From NCBI RefSeq assembly GCF_001659605.2, contig NC_035161.2, positions 33,575,191 through 33,639,190 on the forward strand: 64,000 nucleotides of DNA. Direction: 5' to 3'. Origin of the DNA: Manihot esculenta. Its lineage: Eukaryota; Streptophyta; Magnoliopsida; Malpighiales; Euphorbiaceae. The notes beneath the pieces are model-generated. The model was not told where the DNA came from. It worked only from the letters and a program-made list of their open reading frames with translations, and searched no databases. This document shows positions 12,813-25,400 of this stretch, in pieces; the first letter of the stretch is position 1, and each line of letters opens with the position of its first letter. The translations under genes were made by a program, and so were the position numbers.

Positions 12813-13055
12813 GCGAAGGATGGAGAGAAGAGACTCTGGCTTTGGCGAGTGGGTGGCAGGGTGGGTGGCCGGTGAGTGGGTGCTGTGGGACTGACGATTG
12901 GGTGGGTGGGTGGCCGTGGCTGCGGGACTGAAGCGGCGAAGGATGGAGAGAAGAGACTCTGGCTTTGGCGAGTGGGTGGGTGGCCGCGGCCGGTGGCTGT
13001 GGGACTGGCGACTGGGGTGGGTGGCTGTGGGAGACGCGAAGGATGGAGAGAAGAG
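12813..13055 (+). repeat. triplicated GC-rich block inside the hAT element
   Basis: The sequence GCGAAGGATGGAGAGAAGAG occurs three times, starting at 12,813, 12,936 and 13,036. The first two copies continue identically through GACTCTGGCTTTGGCGAGTG. Between copies lie GGTGGGTGGCC-type runs. Spacing is 123 and 100 bp. The block adjoins the mtACP-like fragment and was probably amplified after capture. On the minus strand it produces a repetitive Pro/Ser/Gln-rich frame without family resemblance. Confidence 0.85.
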
Positions 13056-13343
13056 ATTTGGTCTGTGAAAGAGATGAAGGTCGGTGGCTGTATACGGGAT
13101 GGAAACTGGGAAGTGTGCCGAAGTGATATAGCCCTATAATAAAACGGAACGTTTAACGTTAAATTCGGTCGGTTCGGTTCGACCGAACTATTTTGTCTCC
13201 AAAACCGAACCGAACCGACCAATCCGAAATTTTTAAAAATTAAAACCTAACCGAACCGATTTTATTTTAAAACCGAACCAAACTATTAAATTAAATCGAT
13301 TCGGTCGGTTATTTCGATTCAAACCGAACAGTGCTCACCCCTA

Positions 13344-13351
13344 TATACATT
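13344..13351. repeat. target-site duplication, right copy
   Basis: TATACATT directly after the right terminal repeat is an exact match to the left copy at 11,990-11,997. Confidence 0.88.
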
Positions 13352-14153
13352 ACTGATTACTTTTACTATCACATTTCTTCATTTAATAAAATGAATTTAT
13401 ATTCATAAAACATGTACAAAATTATATTTATATATTTAAAAATAAATTTTTATTAATTTAATAATTCATCCATTCATAATTTTTATTTATATTATTATTT
13501 TTAGCTGTCTAAATATTATCTATTTTATTTTTTATATTATAAATTAATTATTATAACTTTATTTAGTTTTATATTATTTTGAATATAATTGCTTATGAAT
13601 GGTTTATTATCTCCATATGTGAATTTAATATATTTCTTAATATTTAATTTAAATTATATGTTATTAATAATAGTTTTATTATTTTAATAAAATTTAATGT
13701 TTTTATTTTATATTAAAAATGAGTATAATTAAAAAATTAATAAAAAATTAATTTACTTTATCCTAAATCCCTCAACAATTATTATTAGATGCAACTTGGA
13801 TCTGTGGCCCGTAGTCATGGGTCCGCTGCAGCGGAGGTGGGTACATGTACGGAGTATATATCGCGTAACATCTATTTTTTTCTGTTAAAATTCTCGACTC
13901 TTTCTCCAGGGTTTGAGAAAAAACGCATTCCAGAGGAAAAATTTGTAGTAGAAGTGCGACCTTCTGCTAATCATGTAAAACCCCTAAATTCTGCCATCAA
14001 ACCCTTACTCCCCCTTCCATTTTATCTCCGTAAATCAACTGCGATAACGCTCAAGACCTCTACAACATCACACTACTCTCTTTTTCTCTGTCAAAAGCCT
14101 TTGCTTATTGAAGTAGAAATTGCAGCAGAGCCAAGCCAATACTCCTTCGCTGT

Positions 14154-14162
14154 AAACCCTAG
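14154..14162 (+). promoter_or_regulatory. telo-box in the TRA1 upstream region
   Basis: AAACCCTAG lies about 100 bp before the TRA1 start codon. Telo-boxes of this form are common near the transcription start of plant housekeeping and ribosome-biogenesis genes. The transcription start was not located, so whether this is promoter or leader is open. Confidence 0.4.
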
Positions 14163-14264
14163 AGCGCGAAATTTGACAAGGAAGTATTTGTTCTCCCAAG
14201 GAGCGAATTAGGTTTTTGTTGTTTTTTCTCCCTTCCTCTCAAGTCTCGACTGCTCGGGGACGCC

Positions 14265-17200
14265 ATGAGTCCTATTCAGAATTTTGAGCAACATTCTCGC
14301 CATCTAGTGGAGCCTGACCTCCGTACGCTCTCTCAATCTCTCTCATTTTTTCATTTTTTTTTGCTGCTTGGTTTATGAAAACTGGAGGAAAGGGGAATAG
14401 TTTTAATGTAATTTATAATTTTGCTAAACAAAATGAAAAATTCATTTGAAGCGCATAAGTGGATATTCCTTATTGAAGTTAAATTTGGTTTTCTTTTCTC
14501 ACGTTTTCTCAGTAACCAAGTGGAACTGACATGCTGTGTTTCATAAAATTTTGCTTCTTACGGTGAAACTAAATAAATTGGTCTACTATGCTTTCCTTTT
14601 TATGTTGTGAGTTGTGACTGCACTTTTTCCTCACCGTTACACTGCCGCCATCATAACCAACTCCTGTTATTAGTTTATTTTGGCAGCATTTACGTTTGGA
14701 AATTATACTCTTATAACATTTTATCCCATTTTGTTGATCTCGTACCACACACAACCTAAATTTAAAATATAAAATGGAGTTAGATAATAGGAGCAGAAAT
14801 GGACATAGCAATCCTTAATCCAATGATAAATAGAAATTGGAAGAGGAAAGAAAACTGAAAAAAATAGAGTTCCCATGATCAAATAGGCCCCATTACAATG
14901 ATGGTAGTTCCTATTTTCCTACATTTTCTGCCCACTAGTTGCATCCTATGACGTGAATCACAAGCACTCTTCAATCTCTCTCCCTCTTTACTAATGAAAT
15001 TTGCTGCAAATAATGCCATGTATTGGTAATTCTTCCACTCTTAATGTTCAAACAGCAATTCAGACAAGGCTACAGATGGCGATGGAGGTACGTGATAGTC
15101 TTGAGATTGCCCACACAGCAGAGTACCTGAATTTCCTAAAGTGCTACTTCAGGGCATTCTCAGTCATTCTTTTACAAATTACGAAGCCCCAGTTTGTAGA
15201 TAATCCTGAGCACAAGCTTCGAAACATTGTTGTGGAAATCCTTAATCGCCTCCCTCACAGTGAAGTTCTCCGCCCTTTTGTTCAGGACCTCTTGAAGGTC
15301 GCAATGCAAGTTCTTACAACAGATAATGAGGAAAATGGATTGATTTGCATTCGGATTATCTTTGATCTTCTTAGGAATTTTAGGCCATCGCTAGAAAATG
15401 AAGTTCAACCATTCTTAGACTTTGTATGCAAGATATATCATAATTTTAAATCGACTGTTAGTCATTTCTTTGATAATACAACACCAGCAGTGGAGGATAT
15501 TAAACCGATGGATACTTCTTCAGATCAAGTGATTACTGGTACTGCATTTGTTGGAAATGGGCAGCTTAACCCAAGTAACCGTTCATTCAAGATTGTTACA
15601 GAGAGTCCACTTGTGGTGATGTTTTTGTTTCAATTGTATAGTCGACTGGTTCAAACTAATATTCCTCACTTGTTGCCTTTGATGGTTGCTGCAATATCTG
15701 TTCCGGGTCCTGACAAGGTTCCTTCTAATCTAAAGAGTCACTTCATTGAACTAAAGGGTGCACAGGTTAAGGTATGCATTGGCTGCTCATGATGACCATT
15801 GCAGGTTTTCTTTCAAAATACTGAAGTTTTTCTAATATCTATTGTATAATAGATGATTGTATTGCTGAGTTGTCACTATGCCTAGACTGATTCTAGGTGA
15901 GAGAAAGACTTTGTCAATTGATAAACCAGCTAAATTTTGTATCCAGTTTGTGTAAAAAGGGAAAGCTTTTTTGCTTTTTCAATTTAAGCAATTATTTTTC
16001 TAAGAAATGATTAGAAACTTCAAGTGTGGGAATCATATCCTCATAGCAAGGATATTCAATTTGGATGATCCTGTAATTCTGTCCAGCTTGGAGATTTCAG
16101 GAATGATGCCATTAAGGAAAAACTTTTATCTTATTGATTATAACTTTCAAAGCAACCTGAGATTCAATTAAAAGTAGTTCAAGGGTGGCGAGTCTATTGG
16201 TAGTCCATTCAAGGATATGAAGAACTGTATTGATATTCATACTGGACATGTACTGTTTTCCTCTAATACAGCAGAAATCTTCCAAAAATATTTGCAGAAT
16301 CTCTCAAGGACCTCTATTTGCAAATTCATCTAAGTTTACTTAGACTATTAGTCATATCCTTGCAATTGTGCATTGCAGACTGCAGTTTTGATCTCTTCCC
16401 AAAAGTTGGACAAGTGAGGCGTAAAATAGATGTCTGTAGAAGACACCAAATTGAGCTTTGAGGCATAAATGAAAATACTATACCCATACTAGTGCAGCAT
16501 TATTATTTATATTTTAACGTATTTGTTTCTTTTGAAAGATCTCATTGATTGTTCTCTATTTTCAATGGTTGCAGACAGTTTCCTTCTTAACTTACTTGTT
16601 GAAGAGTTTTGCTGATTATATTAGGCCTCATGAAGAAAGCATTTGTAAAAGCATTGTGAATCTGCTTGTTACATGTTCCGATTCTGTATCCATTAGAAAG
16701 GTGAAAGAGTTCACATGCAAATTATTGTTATTTTCTCCCCCTTTGACAATTGTCTTCTTCTTTTTATCTTCAGGTTGATATCTGAGCTTTTGATGCAGGA
16801 ATTGTTAGTTGCTTTAAAGCATGTCCTTGGGACAGATTTCAAGAGGGGCTTATTTCCTTTAATTGATACACTTTTAGAAGAGAGGTAAGTTCATTGATCT
16901 TTTATTCTTTAGTTGCACAAACTGCCATGAGATGCTAGAAAATTTGAAATTTCAATTTAGTTGGAGAGTGTGGAGGCAGAGGTAACAATACTTTCATATC
17001 TTCATACTATGAGTATTCCTTTGTTAAGTGATTAACTAAATGAAAATTTTAGAAAGGAAAACATGAGCAAGAGAAAAACAAATGAACGTGCACATTAAAT
17101 TACTGGTTTGTGAAAACTTCTGCCACCATGGATTAAATCATTTTGATATAAGGAAATTTATTTGATTTCTATTGTTAAAGCCTGATCTCGTTGTGGGGGT

Positions 17201-19388
17201 TGCAATGAATATGCAGTGCATAATGAATGTGCTGTTTTTTTTTATATAATGGAGTCGATTGTCTTTGTTTATGTGTCTATTTGTTGATTTTGTTAGCAAG
17301 AGTCATGCTAAGTTTTTCCTTCAGACTTTGGTAGGCAAATCATTTGGATTTCTTTTGATTGCTTGATGCATTGCCCTAGATGGGTTGTATATTTTAGTGG
17401 TTGAATTTTTTTAGTCAGTAATTTAGTTGGATATACCATTGCATATGTATATATATATGTATTTTGAAAAAAGTTTTCCTTCTTTGTTCCAGGGTTCTAG
17501 TTGGAACAGGTCGAGCGTGTTATGAGACACTGAGGCCATTGGCTTATAGCCTTCTGGCAGAGATTGTTCATCATGTTCGGAGTGATCTTTCCTTATCGCA
17601 GGTGATGCTTTTATGAGGGGTTCTAAATCAACGGTGGATTTTTTTTTTTTTTGGGGGGGGGGGGTGATAGCAGTGCTATTATATATTGCAAAGATTTTTA
17701 TACCAGATTACTACTCATTCAGATTGCTGGTTTTTTTTATCTGAAAATAACAATAAATAAAACCCACTAATTCATCTATTTAGTAATAACTCATTTGGAA
17801 AATCTGTCTGCTATGTTACTCTGTTGCAGTTATCACGGATTATATACCTGTTCTCAAGTAACATGCATGATGCCTCATTGTCACTCAGTATCCACACCAC
17901 CTGTGCCCGGTTGATGTTGAATCTGGTGCGTATTCGGGCTCTGGTCTATAGATGCTACAGCTGGCTAACATGGGTCTAAGTTTGTTGTATTTACTATTGG
18001 TTACTGATGTCATCTTATGGTTTTGTTTGGGTTTAGGTAGAACCAATTTTTGAGAAAGGTGTGGACCAACCTTCTATGGATGAAGCTCGGATTCTACTGG
18101 TTTGTACTTATTTCAATTATGCTAGATTATGGTTTGTATTTCAATTATTTTGTAGATTTTTTACCTTGTTTATGGAATAATATCTGTTTCCTAATAGGGG
18201 CGTATTTTGGATGCCTTTGTTGGAAAATTTAGCACTTTCAAGCGCACTATTCCACAGGTATGCGTTCTTGTTGATTGGTTTTCCATTTTGTATTTTTGTA
18301 ATACTAATCTTAGATGCATTCCTGGAATAGTAATTGATTTGTTATTTATGACTTGCCTTTAAAAAGGTTTATAGTTTTTAGCTACCGAACTCAAGGTTGA
18401 GTGAATTGACACTAGCTTCACCGTTGGGTTTGGTGTGGGCAAAGTTGAAACTGTAGAATAAGTCTGTGTATACTTTTCCTCCCTCATTTTCTTTTTGGTG
18501 AATTTGCAATGTGTTTCGGGGCTTAGTACATAGTTTATTTCCCGAATTCTGGAGCATGGACCTTTGAGTTATTTATAGTTTTTCGTCTTTTGGGTGGAGT
18601 TGGTCTTGACATGGTTTTTACCTGCTTATGTAACTTGTTCTAAGAGATATTGATGATTTTATTAGTAGGTTTCCTGATTATAGAAGTGTGTACTTGTCTA
18701 TCTGGATGGGGCTGGACTTTGATTTACATTTGAGAGTGGATAAAATGGTATTTATATCCCCCATTAAATTTTCACAATACCTGTTTTCTTTTGGGGCCTT
18801 TAGTTTTAAGAATTCAAAGATTGAATTTTTCTCGCCTTAAATTGTAATTTGCTAATAGAAATCTGTTTTCTCCTTATACCTTCTTAGTTGCTTGGATACA
18901 TGAACTGTGAAATCTTTCTTTTAGTTTTAGGTTTTAATTTTGTAGATGGTCTATTAAGTCTCTGATCATTGTTAAGTTACTATGTAGAAGCAACCTTTCA
19001 TCATGTGGGATTGACTTTCTTCTTTTTTCTGGAGTGGAATTTTTTACTTCAATTGCTTATTTCTATTCACTTATTTTCCTGTTAGAATGTGAAAAGTGAT
19101 ACACTTTCTTCTTTTGGTGATAGCTATTGGAAGAAGGTGAGGAAGGGAGGGAACGAGCTACTTTGAGGTCAAAGCTTGAACTACCTGTGCAGGTTGTTTT
19201 ATGATTTCCCTGGAGAATTGTGCTAATTATGTTTTCAATCTAATTATATGGAATAAGAATATGAGTTGCCCGAGTCACCAAATGAATTTTAGTCTATTTA
19301 CTGTGCTGCTTGTTTACTCATAACAACTTTTTGGAGATCTAAATGCTTCTTGGTATCAGTTTTTAATTCAGTCCTCTTTCTTTTTTTT

Positions 19389-19445
<57 letters not shown>

Positions 19446-22400
19446 CTCCATCACCATGTATTTATATGAATTAAATCATATAACAAATAGAGAAAAACTC
19501 ATTTCATACCCACTCTAAATTATTAATTATTTTCTTTGACAAACCAAAAATTCATCAATCGATTCAGTTTGTCCACCTAAGTTTTGAAGTAAGAATTGGA
19601 GATCCAAAATCAAGTGAGAAGGAATTTTTTTGTTTTCTGCAGAAAGAAAATTTTATGGGAAGTTTTTGTTAGTTCTGTTGGCAAATAGCTCCAGAATACC
19701 TCTTTCCTGTTTTTTTTCTACTTCTTAAACCTATTCCTTTACAAGTCATAATTTTCCATCCAAATTTGTACTCATTCTGGCTTTCAAATAAAGCCAAAAT
19801 CTAGTTCTAGTCTGAATAATCAGTATTGTTAACCTACATGAAGGGCCCATGAACTATCTCTCACCTGAAAATTATCATGGTGAATTTTGCTGGTGAAGAG
19901 GAAAGAAACCATGAAGCATCCATCACCTGAAATTACATCTATAAATAGGATAGCTTCACTTTTAGTTGATGATTGAAATGAAATGCCTTTATTTATCTGG
20001 TTTGCACTTATTTTATTTCCATCAGTGGAGCATTTCAGGTATTTTGTTTGTTTAAATTGGACGGTATTTAGTGAGACGGATGTCTAAATGCTTCAGAATA
20101 TGTTCTTGTTCTTTTTTTTTTTTTCCAATGAAGAGGAACCTTAATATTTTAAGGATCACGTCTTTGTTTCAATTTTGTGTGGAATAAAGTAGTGTTTTTG
20201 ACTTTTTTTGGGGGGTTTTGTGCTTTCTGGGGTTTTACAGTATTGTAATCTGTTTGAGTCTATTCAATGTGTCTCGAAATTGATATATTTTCTTTGTTTC
20301 TTTCTGTGATGTCCTGTATAATGATGGCAATACTTCTTCTTTGAATATCTATATATATATGTCCTATGTAGGTTTAGATGATTCCTTATCCTCCATGTTA
20401 TAATTCCCTTCTTTCATCTGTACTGAGATTTCTTTTTCTACTAACAAAAGAATTTTTTGTTAAAAAAAAACATTTTGAGTTTCAGTATATACTGTATAGC
20501 GTGTAGCATCAGAATTTCATAATTGTACTGTATGTTCCTGTTGGCAGGAAAGTTTTGATTGTTCTGGTGCACTGTGCACCTTCTTATGCAGGATTATTGC
20601 AGTGTCATCTTTCAATACATAGGCTGATATTTTCTCTCCAAGATCATCACATGTTTGGCCTTGGGCCTTTCCTTTTGTTCCTTTAGATCTTGACATATAT
20701 TTAATTGCAGGCAGTTTTGAATTTGCAAGTTCCAGTGGAACATTCCAAGGAAGTCAGTGATTGCAAGAATCTGATCAAGACTTTAGTTATGGGTAATTTA
20801 CTCTTCCATTCTTCTTCCTTATTTCCTTTCATGTTGAGTGATAGTGACTTGTGGAGATTCAGGAAATGTTAGCTGTCAAATTTTCCTTACCATTTGCCTG
20901 TTGGTAGCTTGCTTTTGTTATGTTATTGCTAATTATTTTATTTTTATTTTTTAAGAGGATGTCATGTTCTTCTCTCAGTAATCGTTGTGGTCCACTAGTA
21001 AAATTAACTTTATCTGAAACCCAGTATTAGAGTTTTAAGAATGTTGATGCTTACTCTGCACAAATTTGACGTATATGGTTTCATATTAGTTCATCCTTTT
21101 TAATTTATTTTTCTCTAGATTTAAGACTCTTTAACTCGTTTCTTTTCAGGAATGAAGACTATCATATGGAGCATCACTCATGCACACTTGCCACGATCAC
21201 AGGTCTCTTTCTGTCTGTTTTGCAGTTGCTTACATGTTCTATAGATTTTCTGATCTGATATTTCCAGTGTTATAGGTTTCTCCCTTCACGCATGGAACAC
21301 ATTCGCAGGCACTTGTCTCACCATCATCTAACTTACCTGCTCCTCAAGTATTCAAAGGAATGAGAGAAGATGAGGTATTAAATATTTGCAATCAGTACCC
21401 TGTGTGTGCTTCTTGAAGATTAGCTTGATCTGACATAAAATATGGGCATTACAACCAGGTATGGAAAGCCTCTGGCGTCCTGAAGAGTGGCGTATATTGC
21501 TTAGCCCTCTTTAAGGAGAAGGATGAGGAGAGAGACATGCTAAATCTCTTTTCCCAGATTCTGGCTATTATGGAACCTAGAGATCTTATGGACATGTTCT
21601 CATTGTGTATGCCTGAGCTTTTTGAATGCATGATTAGCAACACTCAACTGGTTCACATATTTTCTTCTCTTTTGCAATCTCAAAAAGTGTACCGGCCATT
21701 TGCTGATGTCTTAGTTAACTTTCTGGTTAGCAGCAAACTCGATGTTCTGAAACAGCCAGATTCACCTGCTGCTAAACTGGTTCTGCATCTCTTTCGATTT
21801 ATATTTGGTGCTGTTGCTAAGGCACCTGCAGATTTTGAACGTATTTTGCAGCCACATGTGCCTGTTATAATGGAAGTTTGCATGAAGAATGCTACTGAAG
21901 TTGAAAAGCCACTTGGTTACATGCAGCTTCTTCGTACAATGTTTAGAGCACTTGCTGGATGTAAATTTGAGCTTCTTCTCCGAGACCTGATCCCTATGTT
22001 GCAACCCTGCTTAAATATGTTATTAACAATGCTTGAGGGTCCAACTGGGGAAGATATGAGGGACCTTCTGCTGGAGCTATGCTTGACATTGCCTGCACGC
22101 TTAAGTGCATTGCTACCATATCTTCCCCGTCTTATGAAGCCTCTTGTTTTGTGTCTAAAGGGGAGTGATGACTTGGTGAGTTTAGGTCTAAGAACACTCG
22201 AGTTTTGGGTGGATAGTTTAAATCCTGATTTCCTAGAACCTAGTATGGCTAATGTAATGTCAGAGGTTATTTTAGCCTTATGGTCCCACTTGAGGCCTGC
22301 ACCCTACCCTTGGGGTGGAAAAGCATTGCAACTCCTTGGCAAGCTAGGTGGCCGTAACAGACGTTTTCTTAAAGAGCCTCTTGCCCTCGAGTGCAAGGAG

Positions 22401-25400
22401 AACCCAGAGCATGGGCTTCGGTTGATTCTTACATTTGAGCCCTCAACCCCATTTTTGGTGCCTTTGGATCGATGCATAAATCTTGCTGTAGCAGCTGTCA
22501 TGCATAAAAACAGTGGCATGGATGCTTTCTATCGAAAACAGGCTCTAAAGTTTCTCCGAGTTTGTTTATCTTCCCAGCTCAATTTGCCTGGCAGTGTTTC
22601 TGAAGAGGGATTTACAACCAGGCAGCTGTCGACCTTATTAGTTTCTTCATTTGATTCATCCTGGCGCAGATCAGAGACATCAGATATAAAGGTCAGTTAA
22701 AAATTCGTTGCTTATGATGCTGCTATAAGTTGCATTTGTTAGTGCACCACAATCCAACATTATCAAGTTCGTTTTCTTTCACAGTAATGATATTCTTTTT
22801 GTTTTAATTGAAAATACCTGTGGATGATTTATTCTAGTTGCTAAACTGTATATTGTTTCATTTTGTTGTTGAATGCCACTATGGCAAATTAGGTTCCTGG
22901 TTAGGGTTTTAGGGATATGTTGATGGATTATTGTTTATTTAAAAGAGATATTTTTCTTTTGAGCTGACTAAAAAAGAGATTGAAAAACAGAGATAATATG
23001 CTTATAAATGCATTAATTTTAGGAATATGGTGAGCATTTTGGAAGGGAATTTTATTTTATTTTTCCTCTTTTATCGGTTTGTGTTTTATCTTTTTGGTTC
23101 CTCTGTAATTCAAAATGGTATACTGAACTATATACTTTATTATTGTTATCCTTATTCTCTCATTGGAAAAAAAAGGGTACTCCATTCTGCTTGAAATACT
23201 CACAGTATTTATAATGCCCCTATTGCTGTGCATGAGTGCATCATCTTCGGTGCGTTTTCTGTCAAAACATGCCTCAATTTATAAATTCTAGAAAATCTGT
23301 GATTGTATGGAAAATTTAATAAGACCTTCCTTAATCATGACACTCCACAAACCCTAGCAGAGGGGAAAAAGAATGAAAGAAAAGAAAAACTCCTAGGTGT
23401 CATGCTTGATTGTAATTTGGTTTTATTTACTGAAGTTTCTCTAGTTCATGTTCTTATTTAGGGCCTCTTTCCTGAAATTTTGCTATATACTTTTTTGCTT
23501 TGAAAAGTGAACAATATTACATTGTGACCACGGGCAAATTGTGGCAGGCTGACTTAGGTGTGAAGACAAAGACCCAACTTTTGGCTGAGAAGTCAGTTTT
23601 TAAGATTCTTTTGATGACCATAATTGCTGCTAGTGCAGAACCAGAACTCCATGACTCCAAAGATGATTTTGTTGTCAATATCTGTCGCCATTTTGCAATG
23701 GTATTTCATATTGATTATACCTCAGCCAACCCTTCTATTCCAACTGCTACCATTGGGGGTCCTATGCTTTCTTCAAATGCTAGTGCTTCCAGGTCAAAAA
23801 ATAGCACTTCCAATCTGAAAGAGTTGGATCCTTTGATATTTTTAGATGCTTTGGTTGATGTGTTAGCAGATGAGAATAGAGTCCATGCCAAAGCTGCTCT
23901 TAATGCTCTAAATTTGTTTGCGGAAACGCTTCTGTTCCTTGCGCGCTCAAAACATGCTGATGTTTTGATGTCAAGAGGAGGCCCAGGAACTCCAATGATT
24001 GTCTCTAGTCCATCAATGAATCCTGTGTATTCACCACCTCCAAGTGTTCGCATCCCAGTTTTTGAGCAACTTCTACCTCGCCTTTTACATTGCTGCTATG
24101 GAAGTACATGGGAAGCACAGATGGGAGGTGTTATGGGACTTGGTGCTTTGGTAGGGAAAGTCACTGTTGAGACTTTGTGTCTTTTCCAAGTCAGAATAGT
24201 ACGGGGTCTGGTATATGTCCTCAAAAAGCTTCCTCTTTATGCAAGCAAAGAGCAGGAAGAGACTAGTCAAGTGCTAACACAGGTCCTTCGGGTGGTGAAT
24301 AATGTTGATGAGGCAAACAGTGACTCACGCAGGCAAAGTTTTCAAGGGGTAGTTGAGTTTCTGGCTTCAGAATTATTCAATCCCAATGCATCTATTATTG
24401 TGAGAAAGAATGTGCAGTCTTGTTTGGCACTTTTGGCTAGTAGGACTGGTAGTGAGGTATCGGAGTTGCTTGAGCCTTTGTATCAGCCTTTGCTTCAACC
24501 TCTTATCATGCGGCCATTACGGTCAAAGACTGTCGATCAACAGGTACTCTTTGTTGCTATTGCTCATTGATATAATTAATTACTTTTCTTTGCTAAATTG
24601 ATTTCTTGGCTTGTAGGTTGGGACAGTTACAGCTTTAAACTTTTGCTTGGCCCTGAGACCCCCTCTTCTTAAGTTGACTCAAGAATTGGTTAATTTTCTT
24701 CAAGAAGCACTGCAAATAGCTGAGGCGGATGAAAGTGTATGGGTTGTGAAGTTTATGAATCCTAAAATGGCCACTTCATTAAATAAACTTCGAACAGCTT
24801 GCATAGAGCTACTCTGTACTACAATGGCATGGGCAGATTTCAAAACTCCAAATCATGCTGAACTGCGTGCTAAGATCATTTCCATGTTCTTCAAGTCTTT
24901 GACATGCCGCACGCCAGAAATTGTCGCTGTTGCTAAGGAGGGCCTACGACAGGTTTTGTAAAACTCTTATATGAGATACTATCTGCATTATTCTGTTTAT
25001 CTAAGTTCTTTCACTTATCTAAATTTATTTCCCTATCTTAGAAGATATGCTTTATTCTTGTTAGGTTATTAATCAGCAAAGGATGCCTAAAGAACTTCTG
25101 CAAAGCAGCCTGAGGCCAATTCTAGTGAATTTGGCACACACGAAAAACCTTAGCATGCCTCTTCTGCAGGGTCTTGCCCGCCTGCTTGAACTTCTCTCCA
25201 ATTGGTTTAATGTTACCTTGGGTGGCAAGCTATTGGAGCATCTTAAGAAATGGTTAGAACCTGAAAAGCTTTCCCAGAGTCTGAAGTCATGGAAAGCTGG
25301 CGAAGAGCCTAAAATTGCAGCAGGTTAGTATCTCTGTCTACTTGAAATAGGAGTTATTTGACTTGGACATGTGGATTGCGTATGTGTCTATAAAGATAGA

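Larger units (their letters stand above)
11998..13343. mobile_element. hAT-type non-autonomous transposon carrying gene fragments (1,346 bp)
   Basis: The left end reads TAGGGGTGTGCA and the right end, reverse complemented, reads TAGGGGTGAGCA: 12-bp terminal inverted repeats with one mismatch. They are flanked by identical 8-bp duplications (TATACATT). Both subterminal regions are packed with CGGTT/AACCG repeats in opposite orientations, as expected of transposase-binding subterminal motifs. No transposase is encoded, so mobility would need an autonomous relative. The interior at 12,690-13,080 is far more GC-rich than its surroundings and contains a host gene fragment and a triplicated block. 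The perfect target duplication argues for a fairly recent insertion in the upstream region of the TRA1 gene, about 0.9 kb before its start codon. Confidence 0.88.

Noticed and set aside
12572..13222. A 216-codon minus-strand open frame as an independent protein gene
   Set aside because: It lies wholly inside the hAT element, reads through the triplicated block and the AACCG arrays, and runs past a splice donor into an intron remnant. Only the short mtACP-like part is meaningful.
13789..14211. A 140-codon plus-strand open frame just before the TRA1 start
   Set aside because: It has no family resemblance, lies in the promoter/leader of TRA1 and ends 50 bp before its ATG. It may be a chance frame or at most an upstream open frame.
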